Shown: positions 36,263 to 50,496, counted from the stretch's first letter. The stretch is DNA of 64,000 nucleotides from Cerasicoccus sp. TK19100 (GCF_027257155.1 NZ_JAPWDU010000001.1:558001-622000); one strand, 5' to 3'. Notes: generated from the sequence alone by a model not told the origin. Numbers and translations are program-made.

Positions 36263-38224
36263 TTATTTCGCCTTTTTCTTGACGGTTTTCTTCACCTTAT
36301 CGCCCGGTGTCAGGTAGGTTTTTTGGTTGAGCATATCCGTGTAAAGATTGAGCAAGCGGATGCCTTCGCGGGGCTTCACGACGTCGTTGCGGGTGGCGAC
36401 GTCGATCTGCTTTTTCATGGCTCGGGTTAGGTCCGCGCCTTTGTATTGGATAAAGTCGAGCACCTCGTCCGTGGAGAAGCCGCGGATGGTTTCCTCAATG
36501 TAGAAGCCGTCCTCTTCGTCGTCTTCAAGGAATACGTGCACTTCGTTGACGCGGCCAAAGAGGTTGTGCAGGTCGCCCATGATGTCCTGATACGCGCCGA
36601 CCAGGAAAATGCCCAGGTAGTATGGTTTTTTGCCCAGCGGATGCAGGCGCAGACTGTGGCGAACGTCTTCCAGGTCGACAAAGTCCGTGACCTTGCCATC
36701 GCTGTCACAGGTAATGTCCACCAGCGTCGCTTCGATGGTCGGCTCTTCGTCGAGGCGCTGTAGCGGTGCAATGGGGAAGAGCTGGTCCAGCGCCCAGTGG
36801 TCGAGCAGGCTTTGGAAGACGGAGAAATTGCAAACGTATTGCTCTGCCAGCAGGGCACCGAGGTTTTCAAGATCCTCGGGGACGTAGCCGTCCTTCTTGA
36901 GGCCGGTGTGGATGTCGGCGCAAATTTGCCAGTAAAGGGTGTCCGCCTGGGCGCGGGTAGGGAGGTCCAGGTAGCCGAGGGAGAACAGATTTGCAGCCTC
37001 GTCTTTCTTTTGTTGGGCATCGTGAAAACGCTCCTGCGGGCCGTGTGCATCCTTGTTGGTCAGGATGTATTGCAGGTCGGCCAGTATTTGGTGCTTCTTG
37101 ATCTTAGGCGTCTTCCCTTCCTCGGTTTCCGGAATTTTGACAATGCGATCCACGGCTTCAATCACGAGGATCGAGTGGGGGGCCACCAGCGCGCGCCCGC
37201 TTTCAGAAATGATGTCTGGCACGGGATGGCCAGCCTGCTCGCAAACGCTCTTGATGTTAAAGACGACATCGCGCGCATACTCGCCCATTGAGTAGTTCAT
37301 TGAGCTCTCGTAGTTGGTCCGGCTGCCATCGTAGTCGATGCCCAGACCGCCGCCCACGTCGAGATATTTGATGTCGAAGCCCATTTGGCGAATCTCGCAA
37401 TAGAAGCGTGCAGCCTCGCGGACGGCCTTCTTGATCGTCAAAATATTCGGCACCTGCGAGCCGATGTGGAAGTGCACGAGGCGCAGGCAATGGCCGAGCT
37501 TGGCGCGCTTCAGCTTTTTACCGGCGGCGACGATTTCCGCGGCGGTCAGGCCGAACTTTGCATTGTCGCCGGTGGACGTCGCCCATTTGCCTTCGCCGGC
37601 GATGGACAGCTTGACGCGGAAGCCGATATGGGGCTGCACGTTCATTTCGCGGGCCACCTTGATGATCGCGTCCACTTCGGAAAATTGCTCGATGACGAGG
37701 ATGACTTCGCGGCCCAGGCGCACGCCGAGCAAGGCCGCGCGAATATAGTCCATGTCCTTGTAGCCATTGCAGACGAGCAGGTCGTTCTTGCGATCAAGCT
37801 GGGAGAGGGCAATGAGCAGCTCGGGCTTGCTGCCGGCTTCGAGGCCAAAGTCATAGGAGCGGCCAGCGTCGAGAATTTCTTCCACTACCTCGCGCAGTTG
37901 GTTGACCTTGATCGGGAACACGCCCCGGTAATGCCCCGCATAGCCTTCCTCTTCGATGGCGCGGTGGAAGGCTTCGTTGAGCATTTCCACGCGGCGGCGG
38001 AGCAAGTCCTGCACGCGAATGGTCAGCGGCGGGCGTAGGCCGTGCTCGGCTTCGGCTTCGGCCAGGACATCCGCCAGGCTGATGCTGGGACCGTCTTCGC
38101 CTAGTGGCTGGACACACAGATTACCTTTTGCATCCGCGCTAAAGTGGCCTTGGCCCCAGCGGGGCAGGCCGTAGTATTCTGCGGATTTTTCGGGGGACCA
38201 GTTGGACTTGTCTGAAGCAGGCAT
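36263..38224 (-). CDS. speA: Biosynthetic arginine decarboxylase
   Basis: 653 residues, the usual SpeA length. PLP-binding Lys lies in GVFPIKVNQLREVVEE (about residue 104). The barrel motifs LDVGGGLGIDYDGS and SESGRALVAPHSIL are present, and VCNFSVFQSLLDHWALDQLFPI carries the second active-site region. It converts arginine to agmatine for polyamine synthesis. The C-terminus ends in a Lys-rich tail (KVKKTVKKKAK). It stands alone; no speB-like gene is adjacent. Confidence 0.96.
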   Translation of the reverse strand: MPASDKSNWSPEKSAEYYGLPRWGQGHFSADAKGNLCVQPLGEDGPSISLADVLAEAEAEHGLRPPLTIRVQDLLRRRVEMLNEAFHRAIEEEGYAGHYRGVFPIKVNQLREVVEEILDAGRSYDFGLEAGSKPELLIALSQLDRKNDLLVCNGYKDMDYIRAALLGVRLGREVILVIEQFSEVDAIIKVAREMNVQPHIGFRVKLSIAGEGKWATSTGDNAKFGLTAAEIVAAGKKLKRAKLGHCLRLVHFHIGSQVPNILTIKKAVREAARFYCEIRQMGFDIKYLDVGGGLGIDYDGSRTNYESSMNYSMGEYARDVVFNIKSVCEQAGHPVPDIISESGRALVAPHSILVIEAVDRIVKIPETEEGKTPKIKKHQILADLQYILTNKDAHGPQERFHDAQQKKDEAANLFSLGYLDLPTRAQADTLYWQICADIHTGLKKDGYVPEDLENLGALLAEQYVCNFSVFQSLLDHWALDQLFPIAPLQRLDEEPTIEATLVDITCDSDGKVTDFVDLEDVRHSLRLHPLGKKPYYLGIFLVGAYQDIMGDLHNLFGRVNEVHVFLEDDEEDGFYIEETIRGFSTDEVLDFIQYKGADLTRAMKKQIDVATRNDVVKPREGIRLLNLYTDMLNQKTYLTPGDKVKKTVKKKAK

Positions 38225-38292
38225 TCTGGCGCGAAATTGTGGATAAATCGGGCGTTCGTCAAAGGCGAAAGCAAATGGATCGAGTCACCGGC

Positions 38293-39171
38293 TTAATGAT
38301 TACACTGGCTATCGCCGAAATCTTCGGGCCCAAGAATGCCCGGATAGTGCTCCTGGCCGCATTCTGGGCAAAGGCTGTGGCTGAACTCTGCAGTGGAATG
38401 CGCGCGAATGTAGCTCTCCACTTCGTGCCAGTAGCCTTTATCGTCGCGCACTTTTTTACAATAGGAGCAGATCGGTAGCAGGCCGCGCAGTGTTTCAATA
38501 CGATCCATGGCCATCTGCAATTTTACGCGAGCCTGGTGCTCGCTTTGCCATTGTTGGAACTCGGCGATACGCGTTTGGTGGAAACGCCAGTTAACATACA
38601 GCCCGCAGATGACCGTAATGGGGAAAATCATCGTAGCTTCCCACCACATCTCCGTGAAACCACCATGGGCATGCAGCATCCAAATATGCGCCGTGGCAAA
38701 AAAGGTGCCGGAGATCAGCTGATACGACAGCCGGTTGGGCATGAAAATGAAAATCGAGATCAGATAGGCGAGATCCGCCATGGAGTTCTGATAGGCATTA
38801 ACGGGCAGTAGGTGGTCAGTCCAGACGAACAAGGTGCTGCAGATAAGTTGCCACGCCAGCACCAGTTTCTGCAGCATGGTTGTGGACCGAATAAACGGGA
38901 TCCAACTGGCGAAAGCGAGGGAAAGCGCCAGCAGCAGCGCACGCATCTGCACAACACGGCCGCTGTCCAGGGAACCACTCGGCAGCGAAAATTCTTCAAC
39001 GATGAAGGCAAAGTTCACCAGCCCAATCAAAATGACGGCAGTGACCGTTAACCGGCGGTCGGCCTTCGCGTAGCGGCAATGAATGACACTGCTTAAAACC
39101 CTGCCTTTAAGTTCGGAGGGTTCCGGTTGGTCAGCGTTAGGTTGGCTATCGTCGGAATCGGCGATGGTCAT
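38293..39171 (-). CDS. Six-helix membrane protein with C-terminal Cys-rich signalling tail
   Basis: 292 residues. About six hydrophobic helices span residues 40-200, then a short coiled coil (HQARVKLQMAMDRIETLRG), then ICSYCKKVRDDKGYWHEVESY and HSLCPECGQEHY. This Cys-x2-Cys-K-K-x-R-D-D-x-G-Y-W tail occurs at the ends of many bacterial histidine kinases, diguanylate cyclases and response regulators and likely binds a metal. Here it is attached to a membrane sensor without any output domain, so the protein may be a stand-alone sensor or scaffold. Confidence 0.7.
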   Translation of the reverse strand: MTIADSDDSQPNADQPEPSELKGRVLSSVIHCRYAKADRRLTVTAVILIGLVNFAFIVEEFSLPSGSLDSGRVVQMRALLLALSLAFASWIPFIRSTTMLQKLVLAWQLICSTLFVWTDHLLPVNAYQNSMADLAYLISIFIFMPNRLSYQLISGTFFATAHIWMLHAHGGFTEMWWEATMIFPITVICGLYVNWRFHQTRIAEFQQWQSEHQARVKLQMAMDRIETLRGLLPICSYCKKVRDDKGYWHEVESYIRAHSTAEFSHSLCPECGQEHYPGILGPEDFGDSQCNH

Positions 39172-39248
39172 TCGGCTTGGTGTAGAAAGGGCTTAGGTGA
39201 GAGGCCTTTATCCTTTACACTGCCGGGGGCACCTTAAAGAAAAAAATC

Positions 39249-39581
39249 TTAATCTTTCAAATTATCTGACGGTGTATCGGCCTCGGGTCGTCGGCCTTCC
39301 GTCGCTCGGGGCAGGCCATAGCTAAACCAATAAGCCGGCACGGTGATCGGAGCGAAAATAACCCCGAGCACCGTCCACCAAATCTTTTCGTCCTGCGTTT
39401 TCCGTGACTGCCATAGATCTATCGCGATCCAGATTAATCCCGCCAATGCGACGATACGCGGGATGTCGCCCAGCTTAAGCACCAGGCTCTCGATGGCAGA
39501 GATACCCAGCCAGGGACCGAGCAATTGAACGGGCAGCCAGACGGCCGTAAATGTGCAGAGGGCGATTTTGATTTGTTTCAT
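39249..39581 (-). CDS. Small membrane protein of unknown function
   Basis: 110 residues with three likely helices (near residues 7-24, 40-58 and 68-88) and a charged tail. Its ATG overlaps the TAA of the decayed pyrophosphatase relic (TAATG), so it was probably once co-translated with that gene. No family recognised. Confidence 0.65.
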   Translation of the reverse strand: MKQIKIALCTFTAVWLPVQLLGPWLGISAIESLVLKLGDIPRIVALAGLIWIAIDLWQSRKTQDEKIWWTVLGVIFAPITVPAYWFSYGLPRATEGRRPEADTPSDNLKD

Positions 39582-39900
39582 TACAGTAGCTGAAATCCGG
39601 TGCTCACGCTGGCCATAGCGATGGAGATCACGCTCATCAGCTTGATGAGGATGGTCAAGCTCGGACCGCTAGTGTCATAAGGGGATTACCGACGGTGTCG
39701 CCGAATACCGTGGCCTTGTATTGCTGTTTTAAGTAGGTGCGCGTCGTCACTGACGTAGCTGACGATCTCGACCGTGCGGTCGTTACCGGCGGGTTGTTGG
39801 ATCATACCAACTTAGCATGTTCACGCTAAAAACAACGCCACGAGGGCGGAGGTGGTGGCAAACCAGAAGAGGGGGGTAGTTCTGGGTTTTACGGGGTTCT
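39581..39900 (-). pseudogene. Relic of a membrane pyrophosphatase (hppA) with a large internal deletion
   Basis: The minus strand encodes broken pieces of H+/Na+-translocating pyrophosphatase. An N-terminal piece, KPRTTPLFWFATTSALVALFLA, ends in a stop near 39821. In other frames follow MIQQPAGNDRTVEIVSYVSDD (first cytoplasmic loop), TYLKQQYK (start of the second helix), then directly ATVFGDTVGNP and DTSGPSLTILIKLMSVISIA (the extreme C-terminal motif), ending at the TAA at 39583-39581. About 600 internal residues are missing, and at least two frameshifts and one stop are present. The gene is therefore dead. The open frame extends upstream to about 40009 without recognisable similarity. Confidence 0.75.
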
Positions 39901-40100
39901 CTTTGACTGTTAGCGGTCTATTCAGGGACTGTCCTTGGATGGTTGGATTTTTCCTGACAAGCTGTCCATCAGCGGCTTGCGTTATGCCAAATACACACAC
40001 TATTTCCAACTACGGCAATTGTGTTTAAATTGGGGACGTCAAATCATGGCTGGACGCGAATTAGTTTGCTCCGGTGATTTAAATCCGGTGAACTATTGGT

Positions 40101-40850
40101 ATGCTGATTAAGCACTTTGCGTTATCTCTTTCCTTGGCGTTGTTTGTTTTAACCGGTTGCGAAAGCACGGACCCGGGCTCCGGTTCCAGTTCCAGCGAGC
40201 CTATGGGAAATAACTTCTCGGGCCACGTGGCGGTGCTGCCGTCTGAGGTGCTCAGTTACCTGCCGCAAAATTACGCGTATATCTGCCCGATGGTCAATGA
40301 GGCCACGGCAGATGAGCTCATCCAGGAAGGCTATCTCGTGGCTCCGGAAGACCTGGTAGCCAACGCCCTGGCTGCCAACGGGGAATCGCTGCGCCGTCAA
40401 ATTCAGTCCAGCGACCCCAAAGTGATGGCCAAGGGCGTCAGTGATCTGATCTGGAAGCTCAACGACGAGACCAAGGTGGAAATGCTGATTGTCCCGCAGA
40501 TCTTGGAGCAATCCGTCACGCTTAAGTCGCCGTATAACGGCCACAGCTGGGGCGGCGTATCGCGGGAGTTCCACGTCAACGGCGATCGTGGCGGCGAACA
40601 GATCCTGCAGGTCGACACTGCCTCCGTCATCATGGGGGCGTACAATAAGTTCGGGCAGGCGGTTTACTTTGGGCAGGGGGGCATGGACTTCCTCGAAAAT
40701 GCCACACGTGCCGGCGATCACCTCTATCTTTCACCCAAACTTTCCGGGCAGATCCCCACCGTGTATGTGCAGGATGCCGTGGCTAAGGCCTTGGCCCGCT
40801 GGCAGATGGAAGCCCCCGTTTCGATGAGCGGTCGGGATTACCAGCGTTAG
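40101..40850 (+). CDS. Predicted lipoprotein of unknown function
   Basis: 249 residues. The signal peptide ends in a lipobox (FVLTGC). A Ser-rich linker (SGSSSSEP) follows, then an alpha/beta domain with HVAVLPSEVLSYLPQNYAYICP and MLIVPQILEQSV. DTASVIMGAYNKFGQAVYFGQGG suggests a membrane- or complex-associated beta part. No family is recognised. It precedes the yajC-secDF genes, but a stem-loop lies between, so co-transcription is not certain. Confidence 0.75.
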   Translation: MLIKHFALSLSLALFVLTGCESTDPGSGSSSSEPMGNNFSGHVAVLPSEVLSYLPQNYAYICPMVNEATADELIQEGYLVAPEDLVANALAANGESLRRQIQSSDPKVMAKGVSDLIWKLNDETKVEMLIVPQILEQSVTLKSPYNGHSWGGVSREFHVNGDRGGEQILQVDTASVIMGAYNKFGQAVYFGQGGMDFLENATRAGDHLYLSPKLSGQIPTVYVQDAVAKALARWQMEAPVSMSGRDYQR

Positions 40851-40876
40851 AAGGAGTAAGCCACTCACTATTTAAT

Positions 40877-40936
40877 GCCCACGGGTGCGGGTGAATCACC
40901 CTGATTTGTGGCTGATTCACGCTTGCTTTCCGTGGG
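40877..40936 (+). promoter_or_regulatory. Structured leader or terminator upstream of yajC-secDF
   Basis: CCCACGG (40878-40884) pairs with CCGTGGG (40930-40936), enclosing a second stem GTGAATCA/TGATTCAC with a 14-base loop. Inside, GGGTGAATCACCC offers an alternative smaller stem. There is no T-run, so it may act as a leader switch rather than a terminator. The yajC start lies 37 bases further on. Confidence 0.4.
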
Positions 40937-40973
40937 TGCATCCGTTTGTCTGCCCGATTTCCCGAATTTAAAC

Positions 40974-41366
40974 ATGCTCGAAACACCCAACATTGCATCT
41001 TTTTTCACTATTTTAGCCCAAGCGGAAGGCGGCGATCAAAGCCCGATGAGCTTTTTCCTGATGATCGGTCTCTTTATGGCCGGTTTCTGGTTCCTCATCG
41101 TTGCCCCGCAGCGCAAAATGCAGAAGGAGCACGACGCACTGGTCAAAGGCCTGAAAAAGGGCGATAAAATCATGACCAAGGGCGGCGTGTTCGGCACGAT
41201 TGTTAACGTCAAGAGCGACCGCGTCTCGGTGAAGGTCGCCAACAACACCAACATCGAAATCTCCAAGCCCTTCATCCAAACCGTTCTGAATAAGAAGGAC
41301 GACGCCAAGGGTGATGAAGCGGCGGAAGACACCACCGACGAGCCGGAAAAAACTGAGGCTAAGTAA
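40974..41366 (+). CDS. yajC: Preprotein translocase subunit YajC
   Basis: 130 residues from ATG at 40974 (MLETPNIAS); an in-frame ATG at 40908 would add 22 poorly supported residues that overlap the leader hairpin. One helix (about 27-47, FFLMIGLFMAGFWFLIVAP) is followed by the YajC signature QRKMQKEHDALVKGLKKGDKIMTKGGVFGTI. The tail is acidic. YajC associates with SecDF at the translocon. The secDF fusion follows 62 bases later. Confidence 0.95.
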   Translation: MLETPNIASFFTILAQAEGGDQSPMSFFLMIGLFMAGFWFLIVAPQRKMQKEHDALVKGLKKGDKIMTKGGVFGTIVNVKSDRVSVKVANNTNIEISKPFIQTVLNKKDDAKGDEAAEDTTDEPEKTEAK

Positions 41367-41428
41367 GTTTTCCACGAACATAATCCCCGCATCAAGGACC
41401 AAGGAAACTTTGGTCAACTGCCAAACCC

Positions 41429-44113
41429 ATGAAAAATTCCATTATTTGGAAACTGATCTTCACCGCCGTCATCATGGCCTGGGCGGTGCTCTCGCTGTTC
41501 CCGATTAAAGACACGGATTTCCGCGACTACGTGCTCGCCGAGCCGGTGGACAACGCCGCCGAGTTCAATGAGCTGGTCGAGGAAGCTGATAGTCGGGTCA
41601 CCGAGAACTACCCGTTCGTCGCCGCCTTGCGCGATACGGCCAATGAAAAGAAGGTCAACCTGCACGATCAATACTTCCCGCACATTAAGATGGTGCGTGA
41701 GCCGAATCTGCAACGTGCCAACAAGATCATCACCGATTATCTTTACCAGCAATCACGCGGTAAACTGCACCTCGGTCTGGATCTCGATGGCGGCGTCTCG
41801 CTGGTGCTGAGCATCGATGCGGAGCAGGACCCCAATGCGCAAAACGTCCGCTTGGAGAAGGCGGTCGAAATTATTTCCGGCCGTATCAACGCGCTTGGCG
41901 TTGCCGAGCCGCTGATCCGCCCGATCCCGCCGAACCGCATCGAAGTGCAGCTGCCAGGCGTCGACCTTCAGCAAAATCCGGAGCTGATCGTAAACCTCGT
42001 TAAGGCTGCGCGTTTGGACTTCCGCACCGGGCACCGCTACCTGCGCCCGAATTCAGATCCTAACAGAGGACCAATAGACAACGTGGGCGACTTGAAAAGC
42101 CTGCCGCTCAACCCCGGCAATCCCAATGGCCCCAGCGCCATGTATGAAGTGCTCGCCGACGAGCGCACCGACGCCAAAACCGGCGAGACCACCATTGTGA
42201 AGTATTGGGTCAAGAAGATCCCCGAAGCCCATGGTGATATCATTGACGAAGCCTACATTGACATGAGCACCGGCTCTCCGATGGTCGGCTTCACTACGAC
42301 TTCCGAAGGCTCCGAGATCATGAAAAACATGACTCAGCGCATCGTCGACGAGAATGCCAGCACCCGCACTGACGAGCTGCTGGTCGTCGTTCTCGACGGC
42401 GAGTTGGAATCCGCCGCCACGGTGCAGAGCGCGATTTCCCGCAACGGCCAAATTACTGGCAACTATTCGCAGGACGAAGTGATCCAGCTCGTCAGTGCGC
42501 TGAACAATCCGCTGGAGTTCGCCCTGAAGGTCGACCAAATGCAGGAAGTCGGCCCGAGCCTGGCGAAGGACGCGCAGGATGCCTCCATCAGCGCCGCCAT
42601 GTATGGCGCGATTGCGGTGGTGGCCTTCATGGTGATTTATTACCTGTTCTCCGGCGTTGTCGCGGTGGTTTCCGTGTCCCTCAGCTTGGTCATCGTGCTC
42701 GGTGTGCTTGCTGGTGTTGGCGCGACGCTTTCGCTGCCAGGCATTGCCGCGTTGGTCCTGACCATGGGTATGGCCGTGGACGCGAACATCCTGATTTTCG
42801 AACGTATCCGCGAAGAGCTCGTCGCTGGCAAGTCCATCAAGAACGCGCTTAAAATCGGTTACGACAAGGCGCTGTCGACCATCGTTGACGCGAACGTCAC
42901 CACGATGATCACGGCCGTGATCCTGTTCGTGCTCGGCGTCGGCCCAGTCAAGGGCTTTGGTTTGACGCTGGCCGTCGGTATCGGTGCCTCGGTGTTCGCC
43001 GCGCTGATCATCAGCCGCGCACTGTTGGAAATCATCGTGCATGGCGGCATTGCCGAAAAGGTGATTCCGAACTTCAGCATCCAGAAGGGCTTGGGTATCA
43101 AATCGCTTAACTTCCTGGGCAAGCGCAAGCCGGCCTTTATCTGCTCCTGGGCGCTGGTCCTGGCGGGTGTGGTCGCGATCTTTATCGCCAAGGACGACAT
43201 CATGGGCATCGACTTCCGCGGTGGCGCGGAGGTGGTGTTTGAGTTCGATCCGGGCTCGAAGGACACCCTTGAAATCGCCGCGATTGAAGACATGGCCGTT
43301 GCCAACGAGCTGGGCGAAGTCATCCCGGTCTTCCAGTCTGAAATTGGCCAAAATATCGAGCGTCTGCGCATTCAGGTAGACTCGGAAGAGGGCCGCACTG
43401 AAGCCCTCGTCAACGCCATGCTGGCCACGTTCCCGAACGCCGAGCTGGTGAAGGTTTCTGAAAACGTCATTGGTGCCGCCGTGAGCGACCAGATCGTCTT
43501 CAACGCCATTGAGTCCATTGCTTTCGCGCTAATCGGCATTCTGCTCTACGTCGCGTTGCGCTTTGAGATCGGTTACGGTGTTGGCGCGGTCGTAGCGACG
43601 ATTCACGACGTGCTGATGTCGATTGGCCTCTTCGTGATCCTGGGGCAGTTCCTGGGAATAGGCAGCGGTCAGTTTACCGCGCCGATGGTGGCCGCCGTGC
43701 TGATGATCGTGGGTTACTCGATTAACGATACCATCGTTGTGTTTGACCGTATCCGCGAGGAGCTGGAGCTCAACCCGTCCATGAAGCTGTTCGACGTGAT
43801 CAACCGCGCCATCAGCCTCACGCTGAGCCGAACTTTGCTCACCAGTATCACGACTTTTGTCGCTGCCTTCGCGCTGTTTATCTTCGGCGTTGGCGTGGTG
43901 ACGGACTTCGCGCTGGTCTTCCTGATCGGTATCGTCACCGGCACGTTCTCGTCGATCTTCATTGCGAGCCCGGTCTTCTACGCCTGGCACAAGGGTGACC
44001 GCAAGCACGTCACCGATCACGAGTATGCCAAGCCGACCTACGAATGGGAAGCGGGCAGCAAGCGCGCCACCAAGGAGTCGGATTCCGACAAGACCTCCGG
44101 CGCACCGGCCTAA
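41429..44113 (+). CDS. secDF: Fused SecDF protein-export subunit
   Basis: 894 residues. The N-terminal half is SecD: one helix, periplasmic P1 domain with GLDLDGGVSLVLSID, and five C-terminal helices with GMAVDANILIFERIREEL. The SecF half begins near residue 565 (MGIDFRGGAEVVFEFDPGS) and ends in a second RND bundle with GYSINDTIVVFDRIREELE. Both conserved proton-path Asp/Arg motifs are present. SecDF uses the proton or sodium gradient to pull proteins out of SecYEG. Fusion into one chain occurs in several phyla. A strong terminator follows. Confidence 0.97.
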   Translation: MKNSIIWKLIFTAVIMAWAVLSLFPIKDTDFRDYVLAEPVDNAAEFNELVEEADSRVTENYPFVAALRDTANEKKVNLHDQYFPHIKMVREPNLQRANKIITDYLYQQSRGKLHLGLDLDGGVSLVLSIDAEQDPNAQNVRLEKAVEIISGRINALGVAEPLIRPIPPNRIEVQLPGVDLQQNPELIVNLVKAARLDFRTGHRYLRPNSDPNRGPIDNVGDLKSLPLNPGNPNGPSAMYEVLADERTDAKTGETTIVKYWVKKIPEAHGDIIDEAYIDMSTGSPMVGFTTTSEGSEIMKNMTQRIVDENASTRTDELLVVVLDGELESAATVQSAISRNGQITGNYSQDEVIQLVSALNNPLEFALKVDQMQEVGPSLAKDAQDASISAAMYGAIAVVAFMVIYYLFSGVVAVVSVSLSLVIVLGVLAGVGATLSLPGIAALVLTMGMAVDANILIFERIREELVAGKSIKNALKIGYDKALSTIVDANVTTMITAVILFVLGVGPVKGFGLTLAVGIGASVFAALIISRALLEIIVHGGIAEKVIPNFSIQKGLGIKSLNFLGKRKPAFICSWALVLAGVVAIFIAKDDIMGIDFRGGAEVVFEFDPGSKDTLEIAAIEDMAVANELGEVIPVFQSEIGQNIERLRIQVDSEEGRTEALVNAMLATFPNAELVKVSENVIGAAVSDQIVFNAIESIAFALIGILLYVALRFEIGYGVGAVVATIHDVLMSIGLFVILGQFLGIGSGQFTAPMVAAVLMIVGYSINDTIVVFDRIREELELNPSMKLFDVINRAISLTLSRTLLTSITTFVAAFALFIFGVGVVTDFALVFLIGIVTGTFSSIFIASPVFYAWHKGDRKHVTDHEYAKPTYEWEAGSKRATKESDSDKTSGAPA

Positions 44114-44134
44114 TCGGGTCAGTCAACTTTTCCC

Positions 44135-44177
44135 AAAAGGCGAATGCACGCATCGGCGGCATTCGCCTTTTTTCTTT
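44135..44177 (+). terminator. Intrinsic terminator after secDF
   Basis: AGGCGAATGC pairs with GCATTCGCCT (perfect 10 bases) around an 11-base loop, with AAAA before and TTTTTTCTTTT after, so it could work in both directions. Confidence 0.9.
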
Positions 44178-44198
44178 TCCCGTGTGCGTCCGCTTGGC

Positions 44199-44612
44199 AT
44201 GTTGGAGCGCATGGAGAAAGCCCGCATCCTACATCAGGCAACTGGCCAGAAAAACGCCGCCCAGCGCCTGGGCCCCTACGTGCTGGAAACGCTGATCAAG
44301 GAGGCCGACGAAATCGGCGTCACCGCCTACCGCGTGACGATCGAGCCGCACTCCACGACCGCTATTAGCTACCACAAGAAGGCGGAGGAAATTTACTACG
44401 TGCTCTCCGGGGAGGGAACCGCGCTGCTCGATGGCGTGGCGCATTCACTAGTGGCGGGAGATTTTTTACGCCTGCCGCCTGGCGTGAAGCACGGCTTTAT
44501 CACGACCGCCAAGCCCCTGGTCATGCTGGATATCCACAGCCCGGGTTCGCGTCCGGATCGCGATGTCTATTTCGAAGGTGAACCACCTTCAGGCTTCTCA
44601 GATAACGAGTAG
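44199..44612 (+). CDS. Cupin-domain protein
   Basis: 137 residues from ATG at 44199; 44211 (MEKARIL) is equally possible. A longer open frame to 43962 is a shadow of secDF. Cupin motif 1 is ISYHKKAEEIYYVLSGEG (metal-type His and Glu), and motif 2 is GDFLRLPPGVKHGF. Often such small cupins are sugar-phosphate isomerases or sugar-binding regulators; no substrate can be read from the sequence. Confidence 0.85.
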   Translation: MLERMEKARILHQATGQKNAAQRLGPYVLETLIKEADEIGVTAYRVTIEPHSTTAISYHKKAEEIYYVLSGEGTALLDGVAHSLVAGDFLRLPPGVKHGFITTAKPLVMLDIHSPGSRPDRDVYFEGEPPSGFSDNE

Positions 44613-44619
44613 CCAGAGG

Positions 44620-45201
44620 CTACTTCATAATCAGATACTCGAAGCGGATGTAGCAGATGTAGTCATCCGTGCCGCCTTCGAAATGGATGCTCTTCAGCAC
44701 GTATGAGTTGTCATCATCCTTGTCTAGGATAACGGGGTCGTTGCCAAGGGCCGCGCTTTCGCGCTGTTTGGCTGCTTCGAGCGCTTCCTGCCTCTTGCGT
44801 CGTTCTTTGGCGGAATTCAGGCGGTCGTTGATCATGCGCTCGGCCTTGTAGCGGGCATCGATTTCGGCAAGCTGGATCGTGCGCCCGTAGCCGACCGTTA
44901 CTTCCTGCAAAGGCCTGCGGTTATTGGGGCGGTAAATGTCGTGCTTTATTTTTATGCGGCAAAAGTGGGTGTCTCCCCGATTTTCCAGTTTAATCCAATC
45001 CAGGATATAATCACCGTCGAAGGCCTTGTTTTTAGCCTGGTCAAGAACGGCTTCTTCGGCGCGTTCGCGCGAGCGTCCGTAGTCCACCAGCATTTCGTCG
45101 ATGGTGGTATTGGGCTTGCGCGTACGTGGTTGCTCCTGGGCGGGGAGCAGGCCGGCAAACAAAAATAGGGGAATGATAATCGATAGAGAGAGCCGCCGCA
45201 T
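44620..45201 (-). CDS. Exported protein of unknown function
   Basis: 193 residues from ATG at 45201, chosen because it gives a clear signal peptide (RRLSLSIIIPLFLFAGLLPAQ); an upstream ATG at 45237 adds 12 residues. The mature part has two similar beta-rich segments: GDYILDWIKLENRGDTHFCRIKI and SYVLKSIHFEGGTDDYICYIRFEYL. This looks like a repeated unit of about 40 residues. A Lys/Arg/Glu-rich helix (about 105-150) lies between them. No family recognised. Confidence 0.7.
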   Translation of the reverse strand: MRRLSLSIIIPLFLFAGLLPAQEQPRTRKPNTTIDEMLVDYGRSRERAEEAVLDQAKNKAFDGDYILDWIKLENRGDTHFCRIKIKHDIYRPNNRRPLQEVTVGYGRTIQLAEIDARYKAERMINDRLNSAKERRKRQEALEAAKQRESAALGNDPVILDKDDDNSYVLKSIHFEGGTDDYICYIRFEYLIMK

Positions 45202-50382
<5,181 letters not shown>

Positions 50383-50441
50383 TCTTCCTTAGTTGGATTG
50401 AGATACACATAGCCCGGTGGTTGGTTTCCGGGCAACCCAAG

Positions 50442-50471
50442 CAGGGCGCGGTTCACTCCGCGCCCTGTTTC
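50442..50471 (+). terminator. Intrinsic terminator after the multi-catalytic enzyme
   Basis: CAGGGCGCGG pairs perfectly with CCGCGCCCTG around TTCACT, followed by TTTCT. A smaller GCCCGG/CCGGGC hairpin lies just upstream at about 50412-50433. Confidence 0.8.
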
Positions 50472-50496
50472 TATAAACTATGTCACGCTGCCGCAC

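Noticed and set aside
42053-43351. 432-codon open frame antisense to secDF
   Set aside because: Shadow of a highly conserved gene; composition rich in His, Asp and Gln with no domain.
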